This document shows, piece after piece, positions 24,077 to 33,583 of a DNA stretch of 54,911 nucleotides (within the stretch, counting starts at the first letter, position 1; every line of letters starts with the position of its first letter). The notes under the pieces are model-generated. The model worked only from the letters and a program-made list of their open reading frames with translations, was not told the DNA's origin and made no database searches. Made by a program: the position numbers and the translations under genes. This DNA is from an uncultured Alphaproteobacteria bacterium (GTDB taxonomy: Bacteria > Pseudomonadota > Alphaproteobacteria > CAAHEQ01 > UBA3637), in NCBI GenBank assembly GCA_934234055.1, contig CAKQGY010000009.1, positions 1-54,911 on the forward strand, in the 5' to 3' direction.

Positions 24077-24628
24077 ATGATACGTCTATTTGTCGGCTTG
24101 GACCTGCCTCAATCGGTCAAAGATCAACTGTCCGAACTGCAACGAGGATTGCCGACGGCCCTGTGGCGACCACAGGAAAAAATGCATTTAACGCTACGCT
24201 TTATCGGTAATTTGGAAGAACCCACAGCCGAAGATGTTCTGAAAGAATTGCGCTATGTGCGATTCCCGGCGTTTCATCTGTCTCTGGCCGGCATCGGCTA
24301 TTTCACCCGCAGCGATATCCCGCATCATGTCTGGGCGGGCGTGGCTGAGGACAAGGCTGTGCGTGAACTGCAATCCAAAATAGATGTTGCCGTCAAAAAA
24401 GCCGGCGCCGGCACCGAGGATAAGTTTAAATTCACCCCTCATGTGACGCTGGGAAAGCTGTTCGGCGCCGATATGAATGATGTATTTAAGTATATACAGG
24501 CAAATAACCTTTTCCATACGGAACCGTTTGAAATCACCTCGTTCACACTTTACCAAAGCATTGCCCGTGAAAACGGCGAAGGTAAGTATTACAAAGAAAT
24601 TGAAGAATTTCCATTGATGTTAGTCTGA
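24077..24628 (+). CDS. thpR: RNA 2',3'-cyclic phosphodiesterase (2H family)
   Basis: A 183-residue two-histidine phosphoesterase with HLTL (MHLTLRFIG) and HVTL (PHVTLGKL) motifs. E. coli ThpR opens 2',3'-cyclic phosphates and can ligate tRNA halves in vitro. The start is MIRLFVGLDLP, the family's typical N-terminus, at 24077, with AAAGGAG 9 bases upstream. It diverges from def. Confidence 0.93.
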   Translation: MIRLFVGLDLPQSVKDQLSELQRGLPTALWRPQEKMHLTLRFIGNLEEPTAEDVLKELRYVRFPAFHLSLAGIGYFTRSDIPHHVWAGVAEDKAVRELQSKIDVAVKKAGAGTEDKFKFTPHVTLGKLFGADMNDVFKYIQANNLFHTEPFEITSFTLYQSIARENGEGKYYKEIEEFPLMLV

Positions 24629-24725
24629 TAAAAATAGCCTTTTAGAACGAAAATCTGTTGCAATTTCATTTATTTTATGGTTAAAGTAAAGTATTAGGTC
24701 TTTCAAAAGCAAAGGAAAATATGAT

Positions 24726-25649
24726 ATGAAAAAACACTCTTTGGGTTTAATGGTATTGATGGCAAGCGTGGCAACAGTAGGGATTGCTGTGGCACAGACC
24801 AAGCCCGCCGATACACTGCTGGTTTGCCGATCACGACAATGTGCAGATGCTTCGTATAGTATGACGCGGGGCTTTCTGTTTAACAAAATCACGCAACTGT
24901 TCAACAATAACCGCGGCAGAACGGTTTTAATTTGTGAGGCCGATCCGATATCTCACGCTTGTTTAAGCGAGGGTATTCAAGTACCGGCCCAGGCGGCTTT
25001 CACGCAGACGCATATTTCCATCAACAGCCTGAAACTACACGATATTAAAATTATCCCGAACTCTGACGATCTGGCGGTGGCTTGGGATTATCAGATTCAG
25101 GCGGGCGGCACCTATCCGCAGTGTGAACTGGGCGTCTCGGGCGTCTCGGTTTCTACGGTCAACAAGGTTGAAATGACCACCCAGGATTTTGCCTGCAACT
25201 TGACACAAACGGGGAATACTTCCATCAATGCCTCGTATAGCGTTGATTATCTGGATTTTGATTACGGTTTTATCGGAGCCTATTATACCATCGGTATCGG
25301 TGAAGCTGTCACCGGGGAAAAGACCGGCTATGCGCTTTTCAGATTTACGAATCGGGAACCTTTAACTATGGAAACCGTTGATGAAACAGAAACGGACACT
25401 ATGATAACTGCCACAACGACAGCTGCCATCGAATCTGCCCCCCAAGCGTCCGAGCCGGCTCCGATTACTCTGAAATCCGATCCGGCAATCGTGACGGAAA
25501 CGGTGGCTGTAATGCCGGATTTGGAACCTTTACCGACCACCGTGCGTAAAACAACGGTCACCGAGACAACGATTATTACACCTGACACAACGCAGCCGAT
25601 CGCACTGCCGCCCGAGGCTCGAACCCGCGTACCGGCTTTGGAACAATAA
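24726..25649 (+). CDS. Secreted hypothetical protein with Thr/Pro-rich tail
   Basis: A 307-residue exported protein I do not recognise. The signal peptide ends near AVAQT (about residue 24). Residues 25-215 look like a compact beta-rich domain with cysteines in pairs (LLVCRSRQCAD; ICEADPISHACLS; QCELG and FACNL). Residues 220-307 are low-complexity, rich in Thr, Pro, Glu and Ala, as in cell-wall or surface linkers. It precedes the M16 peptidase by 21 bases and may share a transcript. The cysteines suggest a disulfide-bonded periplasmic or surface protein. Confidence 0.7.
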   Translation: MKKHSLGLMVLMASVATVGIAVAQTKPADTLLVCRSRQCADASYSMTRGFLFNKITQLFNNNRGRTVLICEADPISHACLSEGIQVPAQAAFTQTHISINSLKLHDIKIIPNSDDLAVAWDYQIQAGGTYPQCELGVSGVSVSTVNKVEMTTQDFACNLTQTGNTSINASYSVDYLDFDYGFIGAYYTIGIGEAVTGEKTGYALFRFTNREPLTMETVDETETDTMITATTTAAIESAPQASEPAPITLKSDPAIVTETVAVMPDLEPLPTTVRKTTVTETTIITPDTTQPIALPPEARTRVPALEQ

Positions 25650-25670
25650 TTCAGCTTTAAGAAATTATCT

Positions 25671-26930
25671 ATGATTCAAGTTCGTTCTTTATCCAATGGT
25701 ATTCGGGTTATTGTTGATTCGAATCCAAAAACCGCAAGTATTTCTTTGGGTGTCTGGGTGGCGGTTGGCGCTCGTTTTGAGACACCGGACATCAACGGTA
25801 TTTCACATGTTTTAGAGCACATGGCGTTTAAGGGCACCACCACGCGTTCGGCATTTGACATTTCGCGCGAGATTGAAGATGTCGGCGGGATTATCAATGC
25901 CTATACGGGCAAAGATATGACAGCCTATTATGTGAAAGTCTTGAAAAAAGATATGGGGTTAGGTCTGAACATCATTGCGGATATTATTCAAAATTCGGTG
26001 ATGGATAAAACAGAATTATCCCGCGAACAAGGTGTTATCGTCCAAGAAATCAATATGAGTAATGACACACCCGACGAGCTGGTCGTGGATTTATATCACC
26101 AAGCCGCCTATCCCGATCAACCGCTGGGACGCACAATTTTAGGCACACCCGACACGGTGCGCGCCGTTACCAGTGAGAAATTGCTGACTTATATGCACGG
26201 ACAATATACGACAAATCGCCTGGTTATCAGTGCCTGCGGAGACATTGACGCCGATTCGTTTGTGGAGGCTTGTGAAAAATCTTTCATAAAAATTAACCCG
26301 AACACAGGCAAACCGGCCCAGGCCGCATGCTATGTCGGGGGTGATATTCGTTTATCCAAGAAGAATGAGCAGGTCAACCTGATGCTGGGGTTTGAGGGGT
26401 GCTCGTATACCTCACCGGATTATTACACGGCGGCATTGCTGGCGTCGGTTTTCGGTGGTGGTATGTCTTCACGCCTGTTTCAGGAAATCCGTGAAAAACG
26501 CGGGCTGGTTTATTCCATTTATGCGTTTAACTCGCCGGAAACGGACACGGGGACTTTCGGTATTTACGCCGGCACCGGCGCGGACGAAGTTGCCGAGTTA
26601 TTACCCGTTTTGTGCGACGAGATCAACCGCCTACCGGACACCTTGAACGAAGTGGAAATCCAGCGCGCCAAGAATCGAGCTAAAGCACGGCTTTTAATGC
26701 GCTCGGAAAATTGGAGCACACACGCCGAAAGCAATGCTATTGATATGATTATTTACGGGCGTGTAATTGACGATTCGGAAACAATCGCTAAAATTGACGC
26801 GGTATCGGCTCAGGATATGGCCCGCCTGGGGCGGCAAATCTTTTCGGGGCGCCCCACATTGGCAACATTGGGACCTATTGAACGAGTAACTCCCTATGAT
26901 GATGTTTTACGGCGATTGAACCATGCCTGA
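25671..26930 (+). CDS. M16 family zinc peptidase
   Basis: A 419-residue pitrilysin/mitochondrial-processing-peptidase-type protein, the normal alphaproteobacterial M16B size. The inverted zinc motif HVLEH (HxxEH) lies at about residue 46, with the downstream Glu in the 'EQGVIVQEINM' region. The C-terminal half carries SRLFQEIREKRGLVYSI, the substrate-binding R/Y pair. No signal peptide is seen. The ribosome-binding site is weak. The end overlaps rnhB by 8 bases. Confidence 0.93.
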   Translation: MIQVRSLSNGIRVIVDSNPKTASISLGVWVAVGARFETPDINGISHVLEHMAFKGTTTRSAFDISREIEDVGGIINAYTGKDMTAYYVKVLKKDMGLGLNIIADIIQNSVMDKTELSREQGVIVQEINMSNDTPDELVVDLYHQAAYPDQPLGRTILGTPDTVRAVTSEKLLTYMHGQYTTNRLVISACGDIDADSFVEACEKSFIKINPNTGKPAQAACYVGGDIRLSKKNEQVNLMLGFEGCSYTSPDYYTAALLASVFGGGMSSRLFQEIREKRGLVYSIYAFNSPETDTGTFGIYAGTGADEVAELLPVLCDEINRLPDTLNEVEIQRAKNRAKARLLMRSENWSTHAESNAIDMIIYGRVIDDSETIAKIDAVSAQDMARLGRQIFSGRPTLATLGPIERVTPYDDVLRRLNHA

Positions 26931-27552
26931 TTTAACACTGGAACAACAATGTCCTACCGACGGTTTGATCTTTGGATTGGACGAGGCCGGGCGAGGTCCT
27001 TGGTGCGGACCGGTTGTGGTGGCATGCGTTTGCTGGCCCCGGGGTCAGGTGCCACCCGATTTGGCGGCACAAATCAACGACTCTAAAAAACTATCGGCAC
27101 AAAAGCGAGAGCGATTATTTCCTCTGATTATGGCTTCCGATGCTATTGTCGGGGTCGGGCAGGCTTCGGCCGCCGAAATTGATACAATCAACATCCTGCA
27201 AGCCTCTTTTCTGGCCATGCAACGTGCATTGGATGATGTGCGGTCCCGGGGATTGACACCGGCCTTTGCCTTGATTGACGGGAATAAATTGCCCGCCTGG
27301 GATATGCCGATGCGTGCCGTCATCGGCGGAGATGCCAAATCACTATCTATTGCGGCGGCGTCCATTATTGCCAAGGTAACACGGGACCATATTATGGCCG
27401 ACTTGGCCAAAGAGTATCCCCAATACGGCTGGGACAAAAATGCCGGCTATGGGACTCGGGCACATATAGAGGCTCTGGCCCGCTATGGCATTACACCGCA
27501 CCACCGCAAAACCTATGCGCCGATTGCCCGTTTAATTGCAGAACACAAGTAA
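26923..27552 (+). CDS. rnhB: Ribonuclease HII
   Basis: A 209-residue RNase HII that removes ribonucleotides from DNA. The DEAGRG motif (GLDEAGRGPWCGPVV), the NDSKKLSAQKRE segment and the metal-binding Asp residues in FALIDGNKLP and KVTRDHIM are conserved. It overlaps the M16 gene, so translation is coupled. Confidence 0.96.
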   Translation: MPDLTLEQQCPTDGLIFGLDEAGRGPWCGPVVVACVCWPRGQVPPDLAAQINDSKKLSAQKRERLFPLIMASDAIVGVGQASAAEIDTINILQASFLAMQRALDDVRSRGLTPAFALIDGNKLPAWDMPMRAVIGGDAKSLSIAAASIIAKVTRDHIMADLAKEYPQYGWDKNAGYGTRAHIEALARYGITPHHRKTYAPIARLIAEHK

Positions 27553-27593
27553 TTTTTCAAACGATTCGGATAATATACTTTTTCACCCGACAT

Positions 27594-27625
27594 AAAAAAA
27601 CACCCCCGCATGACGCAGGGGGTGT
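27594..27625 (-). terminator. Terminator of the VirB2-like gene
   Basis: Minus-strand hairpin ACACCCCC … GGGGGTGT followed by seven T. An 8-base GC-rich stem, 16 bases after the stop codon. It could also stop rnhB from the other side. Confidence 0.9.
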
Positions 27626-27640
27626 TCTTGTGTTACTGGC

Positions 27641-28054
27641 TTAGTAAGAGATGTTATCTTGATTACCAGATCTGGAAATTGTCGAATATCCATCACCAGA
27701 GCCTGATGTCAGAGTATCATCAAATGTTGAACCACCAACGTCTTGGATCCGTTGTCCCACATCAGACCGTGTGACATAGTCAACAACCTGACCGGCAACA
27801 GCAACAATTGCCAAACCGCAAGCCAAAGCAGCCAACCATTTCCAGTTCACTTTACCGAAGATAGCCGCAAAGCCCAAGCCGATCAAGCCGAACCCGCCGA
27901 CGATAAAGATCACGGAACGTGCGTTTTGGAACGTTGTCATCATTCGAGACAAAACTGTCTGGAAGACGTTAGCATCATTAGCCATAGCACCTGACGCTGT
28001 GAACGCCAAGGCAATCGCCAATGACCAGCATGCATATTTTAAAATTTTATTCAT
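27641..28054 (-). CDS. Orphan VirB2/TrbC-like pilin subunit
   Basis: A 137-residue protein with the VirB2/TrbC layout: signal peptide cut near AMAND (residue 25), a short segment, then two hydrophobic helices (about residues 47-66 and 72-92) joined by the basic turn FGKVNWKWL, as in VirB2's GRGSWRW. A Gly/Ser/Thr-rich tail follows (from about residue 105), longer than in VirB2. No other type IV secretion gene is nearby, so it stands alone between its own promoter and terminator. It may be a pilin used in trans or a small repurposed membrane protein. Confidence 0.75.
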   Translation of the reverse strand: MNKILKYACWSLAIALAFTASGAMANDANVFQTVLSRMMTTFQNARSVIFIVGGFGLIGLGFAAIFGKVNWKWLAALACGLAIVAVAGQVVDYVTRSDVGQRIQDVGGSTFDDTLTSGSGDGYSTISRSGNQDNISY

Positions 28055-28100
28055 GAGATTTCTCCTTCTTCAAAGGTTAAAACAGATAGTCATAATTTCA

Positions 28101-28119
28101 GATAGAGGGTTCCTCTATC
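28101..28119 (-). promoter_or_regulatory. 5'-end stem-loop of the VirB2-like mRNA
   Basis: GATAGAGG / CCTCTATC, 8 pairs with a 3-base loop, begins within about 5 bases of the predicted transcription start. Hairpins at an mRNA 5' end often protect it from RNase E; here that is inference. Confidence 0.6.
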
Positions 28120-28128
28120 CTTAATTTT

Positions 28129-28156
28129 ATTCTACCGCATTTTTTAAATTTGTAAA
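28129..28156 (-). promoter_or_regulatory. Sigma-70 promoter of the VirB2-like gene
   Basis: Minus-strand TTTACA (28156-28151), a 16-base spacer and TAGAAT (28134-28129). The leader to the ATG is about 68 bases. Confidence 0.65.
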
Positions 28157-28218
28157 GCATTTTTTTCGTTTTTTTGAAATTTTTTTATTTTTCGGTATGT
28201 TACACAAATCACTTTTAT

Positions 28219-28248
28219 AAAAAAATCGGGAGGTTTTACCCTCCCGAT
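28219..28248 (-). terminator. Terminator of ileS
   Basis: Perfect 9-pair stem ATCGGGAGG / CCTCCCGAT with a 6-base loop and a T run on the minus strand, about 28 bases after the ileS stop. Confidence 0.92.
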
Positions 28249-28276
28249 CATTGATTTTTTTGCGGATTTGATACCC

Positions 28277-31200
28277 TTAAACCCACACATCAAAGGTGAT
28301 TTTACCATCACCCAGATCCTCTGTCGCAGCATCAGACGGAACTGTTTCACTGATTTGCGTAGCCAAGACCTGCTCGGTAATATAGGATTGATGCTCGGCA
28401 ATCGCCGCCCGCACCAACTCCGATTCGGTCGTATATCCCAATGTAATCCGATCCGAGATATTCAGGTTCTTTTCTTTCCGACGCGCTTGAATCATACGCA
28501 CAAAATCACGCGCGATTCCTTCGCGTTCCAATGTCACATCAACCGTTGTATCCAATTGCACAACGGCCGTGTTATCCGGCAAAGCCTGCCCTGCCAAACC
28601 CTCTTTCAGCACCAAGCGCAACTCAAATTCCTCGGGCAACAGAGTTTGTCCCGCAATTGCCAAAGTTCCGTCGGGTTGCACAGCCCATTGGTTTTGCTTG
28701 CTGGCGGCCATAATCGCCCCCATAAAGCGCCCTAAACGCTTACCGATCAGTGGGGTTTTCAGATACAGGAATGTATCCGCAACCGTGTCAATCTCGGTTG
28801 TCAAGCGAATATCTTTGACATTTACCTCGTCTTTCAGAACCTCTGTGAACGAATCCAACATACCGACTTGCTTGCCGGCGATCGTCATAGACCGCAACGG
28901 CAACCGATTACGTAAATGATGTTCCTCGCGGATAGATTTGGCTGTTGAAGAAATCTGGCGCACCAGATCCATTTGCGCAATCAATTCCGATTCGTCTTGT
29001 AAATCCGCCACATTCGGATAATCCGTCAAGTGCACCGATTCAGCCCCTGTCAGGCCCCGATAAACATATTCACTCATCATCGGCATCAGAGGTGCCATAA
29101 CCTGCGCCAGCGTTATCAACACAGTATACAGCGTATTAAAGGCTTGGCCATCCGTACCGTCCCAGAACCGCACCCGACTACGCCGAATATACCAGTTATT
29201 CAAAATATCCAAGAACTCGGCACACGCATTACAAGCAATCGCCATGTCATAGGCGGTTAGGTTTTCTTTAACTTGCTCGGTCAAAGCCTTTAACTTGGCC
29301 AAAATATAGCGATCCAAAATATCGCCCGATGTCGTTATCTTTTCGGCCTTGATCCCTTCGGCATTCGCATACAGACAGAAAAAGTAATACGCATTCCAGA
29401 ACGGCATCACGGCTTTACGAGCAGCCTTGGCTACTTCTTTTCCCTCTTGATCCACCATGGCATTACCGGCTTTAACCGCCGGTGATGAGATCAAGAACCA
29501 CCGCAACGCATCCGATCCCATGGTATCCAGCACCACATACGGATCCGGATAATTCTTTAACTTTTTGGAAAGTTTAACCCCGCCTTCGGCCATCAACAGG
29601 CCGGTTGCCAGGCAGTTTTTATAGGCCGGTTTCCCGTGCAAGGCTGTCCCCAATACATGCAATGAATAAAACCATCCGCGTGTCTGATCAATTCCCTCTA
29701 CAATAAAATCAGCGGGAAAATGCTTGTCAAACCACTCTTTGCGTTCAAACGGATAATGGATTTGCCCCTCGGGCATAGAGCCGGATTCAAACCAGCAATC
29801 AAACACATACGGCACCCGTCGCATCATCGTTTTACCCGTCGGATCATCCGGATTCGGATAAACAACTTCGTCAATATACGGGCGGTGTAAATCCGTCACT
29901 TCAAAACCGGTTTTAGCCTTGATTTCGGCCACTGAACCAAACACATCTGTCCGCGGGAAGTCCGGATTATCCGATTTCCACACCGGCAACGGCGCCCCCC
30001 AAAACCGATTGCGCGAGATATTCCAATCCGGCGCCGATTCCAATCCTTTACCAAAGCGTCCATGTTTAATATTCGCCGGCGTCCAAGTGATTTCTTCGTT
30101 CGTGTCCAGCATTTGATCCTTAAAGTCTGTCACTTTAACAAACCAAGAACTCATAGCCTTGTAAATCAGCGGCGTATCCGTGCGCCAGCAATAGGGATAG
30201 CTGTGTGTGATTTGTTCTTTTTTAACCAATTTGCGTTCGGCTTTTAACCGGGCAATAATCGGCTCGTTGGTTTCAAAGACCTGTTGCCCCTGATAATCGG
30301 GCACTTCGGCCGTAAAACAACCGGCCTCATCCACGGGACACACAATCGGAAAATGTTTGTCTAAAGCCACACAGGCGTTAAAGTCTTCTTCACCAAAACC
30401 CGGCGCAATGTGCACAATACCGGTTCCGTCCTCTACCGAAACAAAGTCCCCCGCCAAAACCTGAAAACATCCTTTATCTTTCAGGTCCGCAAAATAGGGG
30501 AACAGCGGCTCATAACGCATACCGACCAATTCCGCCCCCTTAATCGTGCCTACACGTGTGGCGGCTTGCAGTTGTTGTTTATACTGTCCTAGCAAGGCCT
30601 CAGCCAAGATATATTTCTCACCGGCCTCTTCCATAACGGCATAGTCGATATCGCTTCCCACCGCCAGCATCAGGTTTGACGGCAGTGTCCACGGTGTTGT
30701 TGTCCAGGCCAGCACATGCATACCGTTTTCCAATTTGAACATAATTGTGATGGCCGTGTCCGTTTTATCGCGATAGGCCTGATTCACCTCAAAGTTCGAC
30801 ACCGGGGTTTGCGCTGCCCAGGAATAAGGTTGCACCCGATAACCCTCATACACCAGGCCTTTGTCATAGAGTTCCTTAAAATTATGAATCACCGATTCCA
30901 TAAATGACAAATCCATCGTCTTGTAATCGTGATTAAAGTCCACCCAACGGCCAATTCGCTTGAACATATCCACCCAAATGGACGAGTATTTCAACACATC
31001 CTTCCGGCAAAAGGTGTTAAATTTGTCAATACCGTATTCCTCAATGGCTTTGTGACCCGACACACCCAGTTGCTTCTCGGCCGACATTTCCGCCGGCAAT
31101 CCGTGGCAATCCCAGCCCAAACGCCGGTCAACTTTTTTCCCGGCCATCGTTTGAAAGCGTGCGATTGTATCTTTGACATACGACACCATAATATGACCAT

Positions 31201-31384
31201 AGTGCGGCAACCCGTTCGCAAACGGAGGGCCGTCATAAAACACAAATTCATCAGCACCTTCGCGTTGAGCAACCGATTTTTCAAAAGTCCGATTTTCTTC
31301 CCAATATCGGATTATCTCTTTTTCCATCTCCGGAAAAGACAAACGCGCTGCCAATTCCGGATAGTGTTTTTGTTTTTCTGTCAT
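28277..31384 (-). CDS. ileS: Isoleucyl-tRNA synthetase, eukaryote-like IleS2 type
   Basis: A 1035-residue class I synthetase. The signature FYDGPPFANGLPHYGH (HIGH as HYGH) and the second motif KLSKKLKNYPDP (KMSKS as KLSKK) are both of the IleS2/eukaryotic type, not the IleS1 type (HDGPPYANGxxHxGH). Length and the C-terminal domain also fit IleS2, which includes mupirocin-insensitive enzymes and the Rickettsia enzyme. The editing domain carries LAWTTTPWTLPSNLML. It has its own promoter and terminator, divergent from argS. Confidence 0.96.
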   Translation of the reverse strand: MTEKQKHYPELAARLSFPEMEKEIIRYWEENRTFEKSVAQREGADEFVFYDGPPFANGLPHYGHIMVSYVKDTIARFQTMAGKKVDRRLGWDCHGLPAEMSAEKQLGVSGHKAIEEYGIDKFNTFCRKDVLKYSSIWVDMFKRIGRWVDFNHDYKTMDLSFMESVIHNFKELYDKGLVYEGYRVQPYSWAAQTPVSNFEVNQAYRDKTDTAITIMFKLENGMHVLAWTTTPWTLPSNLMLAVGSDIDYAVMEEAGEKYILAEALLGQYKQQLQAATRVGTIKGAELVGMRYEPLFPYFADLKDKGCFQVLAGDFVSVEDGTGIVHIAPGFGEEDFNACVALDKHFPIVCPVDEAGCFTAEVPDYQGQQVFETNEPIIARLKAERKLVKKEQITHSYPYCWRTDTPLIYKAMSSWFVKVTDFKDQMLDTNEEITWTPANIKHGRFGKGLESAPDWNISRNRFWGAPLPVWKSDNPDFPRTDVFGSVAEIKAKTGFEVTDLHRPYIDEVVYPNPDDPTGKTMMRRVPYVFDCWFESGSMPEGQIHYPFERKEWFDKHFPADFIVEGIDQTRGWFYSLHVLGTALHGKPAYKNCLATGLLMAEGGVKLSKKLKNYPDPYVVLDTMGSDALRWFLISSPAVKAGNAMVDQEGKEVAKAARKAVMPFWNAYYFFCLYANAEGIKAEKITTSGDILDRYILAKLKALTEQVKENLTAYDMAIACNACAEFLDILNNWYIRRSRVRFWDGTDGQAFNTLYTVLITLAQVMAPLMPMMSEYVYRGLTGAESVHLTDYPNVADLQDESELIAQMDLVRQISSTAKSIREEHHLRNRLPLRSMTIAGKQVGMLDSFTEVLKDEVNVKDIRLTTEIDTVADTFLYLKTPLIGKRLGRFMGAIMAASKQNQWAVQPDGTLAIAGQTLLPEEFELRLVLKEGLAGQALPDNTAVVQLDTTVDVTLEREGIARDFVRMIQARRKEKNLNISDRITLGYTTESELVRAAIAEHQSYITEQVLATQISETVPSDAATEDLGDGKITFDVWV

Positions 31385-31419
31385 TTTGGTGTCCTTATAA
31401 AAAAAATGAATTAAGATAT

Positions 31420-31448
31420 ATTATGCCAGACTTTTCCCTGAAAATCAA
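31420..31448 (-). promoter_or_regulatory. Sigma-70 promoter of ileS
   Basis: Minus-strand TTGATT (31448-31443), a 17-base spacer and CATAAT (31425-31420). No T-box is seen in the short leader. Confidence 0.65.
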
Positions 31449-31482
31449 GGATTATTTCAAGTTTCTTACCCGACAAAAGAGC

Positions 31483-31511
31483 TTGCTTTTTATTTGGATT
31501 TCTGATAGGAT
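31483..31511 (+). promoter_or_regulatory. Sigma-70 promoter of argS
   Basis: TTGCTT at 31483-31488, a 17-base spacer and TAGGAT at 31506-31511, diverging from the ileS promoter. Confidence 0.65.
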
Positions 31512-31535
31512 ACTTGCCAACAGAAAGGATTTGCT

Positions 31536-33299
31536 ATGAACTTGCTTAACCAGATTAAAGAAAAAGTGGCTGCGGCATTTACAGTATGCGGCTTGAATGC
31601 GGATAATACTTTGGTGCGCCTGTCCGATCGGCCGGATATGAGCGATTACCAGGCCAACGGGGCTTTACCGCTGGCCAAGCAACTACATCAAAACCCACGC
31701 CAAATTGCCGAGAAGATTGCCGAACAATTACGCGCCGATTCTTTTTTCAGCAAGGTTTCCGTAGACGGTCCCGGCTTTATCAATATGACCGTTTCCGACA
31801 TAACATTGGGACAAGAGGTTTACTCGATTTTGTCCGATAAAACTTGCGGTTATGAGCGTCCCGACAAACCTAAAACGATCGTTTTGGATTACGGCGGTCC
31901 CAATGTTGCCAAAGCTCTCCATGTGGGACATTTACGTCCTGCTTTAATCGGCGAATCCATTAAACGTATTTGCGCCTTCGTCGGAGATAAAACGATCGGT
32001 GATGTGCATTTGGGCGATTGGGGTAAACCTATGGGGCTGTTGATTACCGAAATTCAAGACCGCCAACCGGATTTACCGTATTTTGACCCACATTTCCATG
32101 GTTCCTATCCGACTAAACCGCCCTTTACGGTTCAGGATCTGGAAAACCTGTATCCGACGGCCAGCCAACATGCCAAAGATGATCCGGATTTTGCCAAGCG
32201 TGCGCACGAGAATACGAAATTATTGCAAGACGGCCACCCGGGCTATCGCGCTTTGTGGCAACATTTTATTGATTTATCCGTTGCGGATATTCGTTCACTG
32301 TATGATGAATTGGGTGTTTCTTTTGACTTGTGGCGGGGCGAAAGCCATGTGCACGATCGGTTGCAGACTATGATTAAACGCCTGCGGGCCAACGGCACGA
32401 TTATCCCGGACCAGGGGGCCGAAATTATTCCTCTTGGGAAAGCCAAAAGCGGTAATGATTTACCGCCGTTGATTATGGTGAAATCTGACGGTGCCGTAAT
32501 GTATGGCGCGACGGATCTGGCAACCATAGAAGAGCGCGTTGACGAGTTTCACCCGGATGCGATTTTATATGTCGTAGATGCCCGGCAATCGCTTCATTTT
32601 GAGCAAGTTTTCACTGCTGCCCGTAAAATCGGTTTGGCAGACAAGTTATCCTTGGAGCACTTGGGATTTGGCACAATCAACGGGATGGATAACAAGCCTT
32701 TCAAAACACGATCGGGGGGGATTCCGACTTTGCGCTATCTGATTGACACGGCTGTTGCTGCCGCGCGCCGAAAAATGGAATCGGGTGAAATGGGTCGGGA
32801 TTTAACCGAATCGGAAAAAGAATCCATTTCCAAAATCGTCGGTGTATCAGCCTTGATTTTTGCCGATCTGATGAACGAGCGTATGAAGAATTATATCTTT
32901 GACGAAGACAAACTGACCAGCACCGACGGGAAAACAGGGCCTTATCTGCTGTATGCTATGGTACGTATGAAGTCCGTTTTGGAAAAGATGGGCGAATCGG
33001 CCGATTTATCTGCGACAGATACTGTCACAATTACAACACCGGCCGAGCGTAATTTGTTGCTACGGCTGTATGCCCTGCCCGACTCGGTTCAAACGGCTTA
33101 TGATAACCGCGCACCGCATGTTATTGCTGACTATTTATTCAAGTTGGCTCAGGATTTTAACCTGTTCTATCATGACTGCCCGATTAAAGGGGCTGATGGT
33201 GCCACGCAAAGATCCCGTGTAACATTGACAAAATACACTTTACATGTTGCCCAAACGATGGCCGGATTACTGGCTTTACGAGTTCCCGACAAAATGTAG
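31536..33299 (+). CDS. argS: Arginyl-tRNA synthetase
   Basis: A 587-residue class I synthetase. The N-terminal Arg-specific domain (residues 1-110) recognises the tRNA D-loop. The HIGH motif is in DYGGPNVAKALHVGHLRP and is followed by GDVHLGDWGKPMG. The anticodon-binding helical domain ends in GLLALRVPDKM (usual final VPERM). KMSKS is replaced by the region PFKTRSGG, as is common in ArgRS. AAAGGA precedes the ATG. Confidence 0.97.
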   Translation: MNLLNQIKEKVAAAFTVCGLNADNTLVRLSDRPDMSDYQANGALPLAKQLHQNPRQIAEKIAEQLRADSFFSKVSVDGPGFINMTVSDITLGQEVYSILSDKTCGYERPDKPKTIVLDYGGPNVAKALHVGHLRPALIGESIKRICAFVGDKTIGDVHLGDWGKPMGLLITEIQDRQPDLPYFDPHFHGSYPTKPPFTVQDLENLYPTASQHAKDDPDFAKRAHENTKLLQDGHPGYRALWQHFIDLSVADIRSLYDELGVSFDLWRGESHVHDRLQTMIKRLRANGTIIPDQGAEIIPLGKAKSGNDLPPLIMVKSDGAVMYGATDLATIEERVDEFHPDAILYVVDARQSLHFEQVFTAARKIGLADKLSLEHLGFGTINGMDNKPFKTRSGGIPTLRYLIDTAVAAARRKMESGEMGRDLTESEKESISKIVGVSALIFADLMNERMKNYIFDEDKLTSTDGKTGPYLLYAMVRMKSVLEKMGESADLSATDTVTITTPAERNLLLRLYALPDSVQTAYDNRAPHVIADYLFKLAQDFNLFYHDCPIKGADGATQRSRVTLTKYTLHVAQTMAGLLALRVPDKM

Positions 33300-33407
33300 T
33301 AAAAAAATCAAAAATAACACTGGACAGAGGCGTTTAAGTATGATATAAGGAAAATGCATGTTTGGCAAAATTGCCTGACGAAAAACATTTTAGAAAAGGA
33401 TTATACG

Positions 33408-33563
33408 ATGAAAAAATTACTCGTTGTTGCTTTGTTGGCTTCTGCTTTGTCTTTGACGGCTTGTATGGGTGTCCGTGGTTATCATGGCTCGCAAAAAGTT
33501 TGCGAAAACCAATCATTGTTGGGTATTTCGCTGATTGAAGTTCTGTCTCCGTGCAATCGTTAA
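33408..33563 (+). CDS. Tiny lipoprotein, DUF4223-like
   Basis: A 51-residue lipoprotein: signal with the lipobox LTAC (Cys19), then a 32-residue mature peptide with two cysteines (KVCENQSLLGISLIEVLSPCNR). The spacing and hydrophobic centre between the cysteines resemble DUF4223 (YhfL) micro-lipoproteins; the match is by eye and loose. A clear AAAAGGA site 9 bases upstream, a plausible promoter (TGGACA, 17 bases, TATAAG near 33320-33350) and a terminator show it is a real single-gene unit. Role unknown. Confidence 0.75.
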   Translation: MKKLLVVALLASALSLTACMGVRGYHGSQKVCENQSLLGISLIEVLSPCNR

Positions 33564-33583
33564 TCGGAAACGACAAAATGAAG

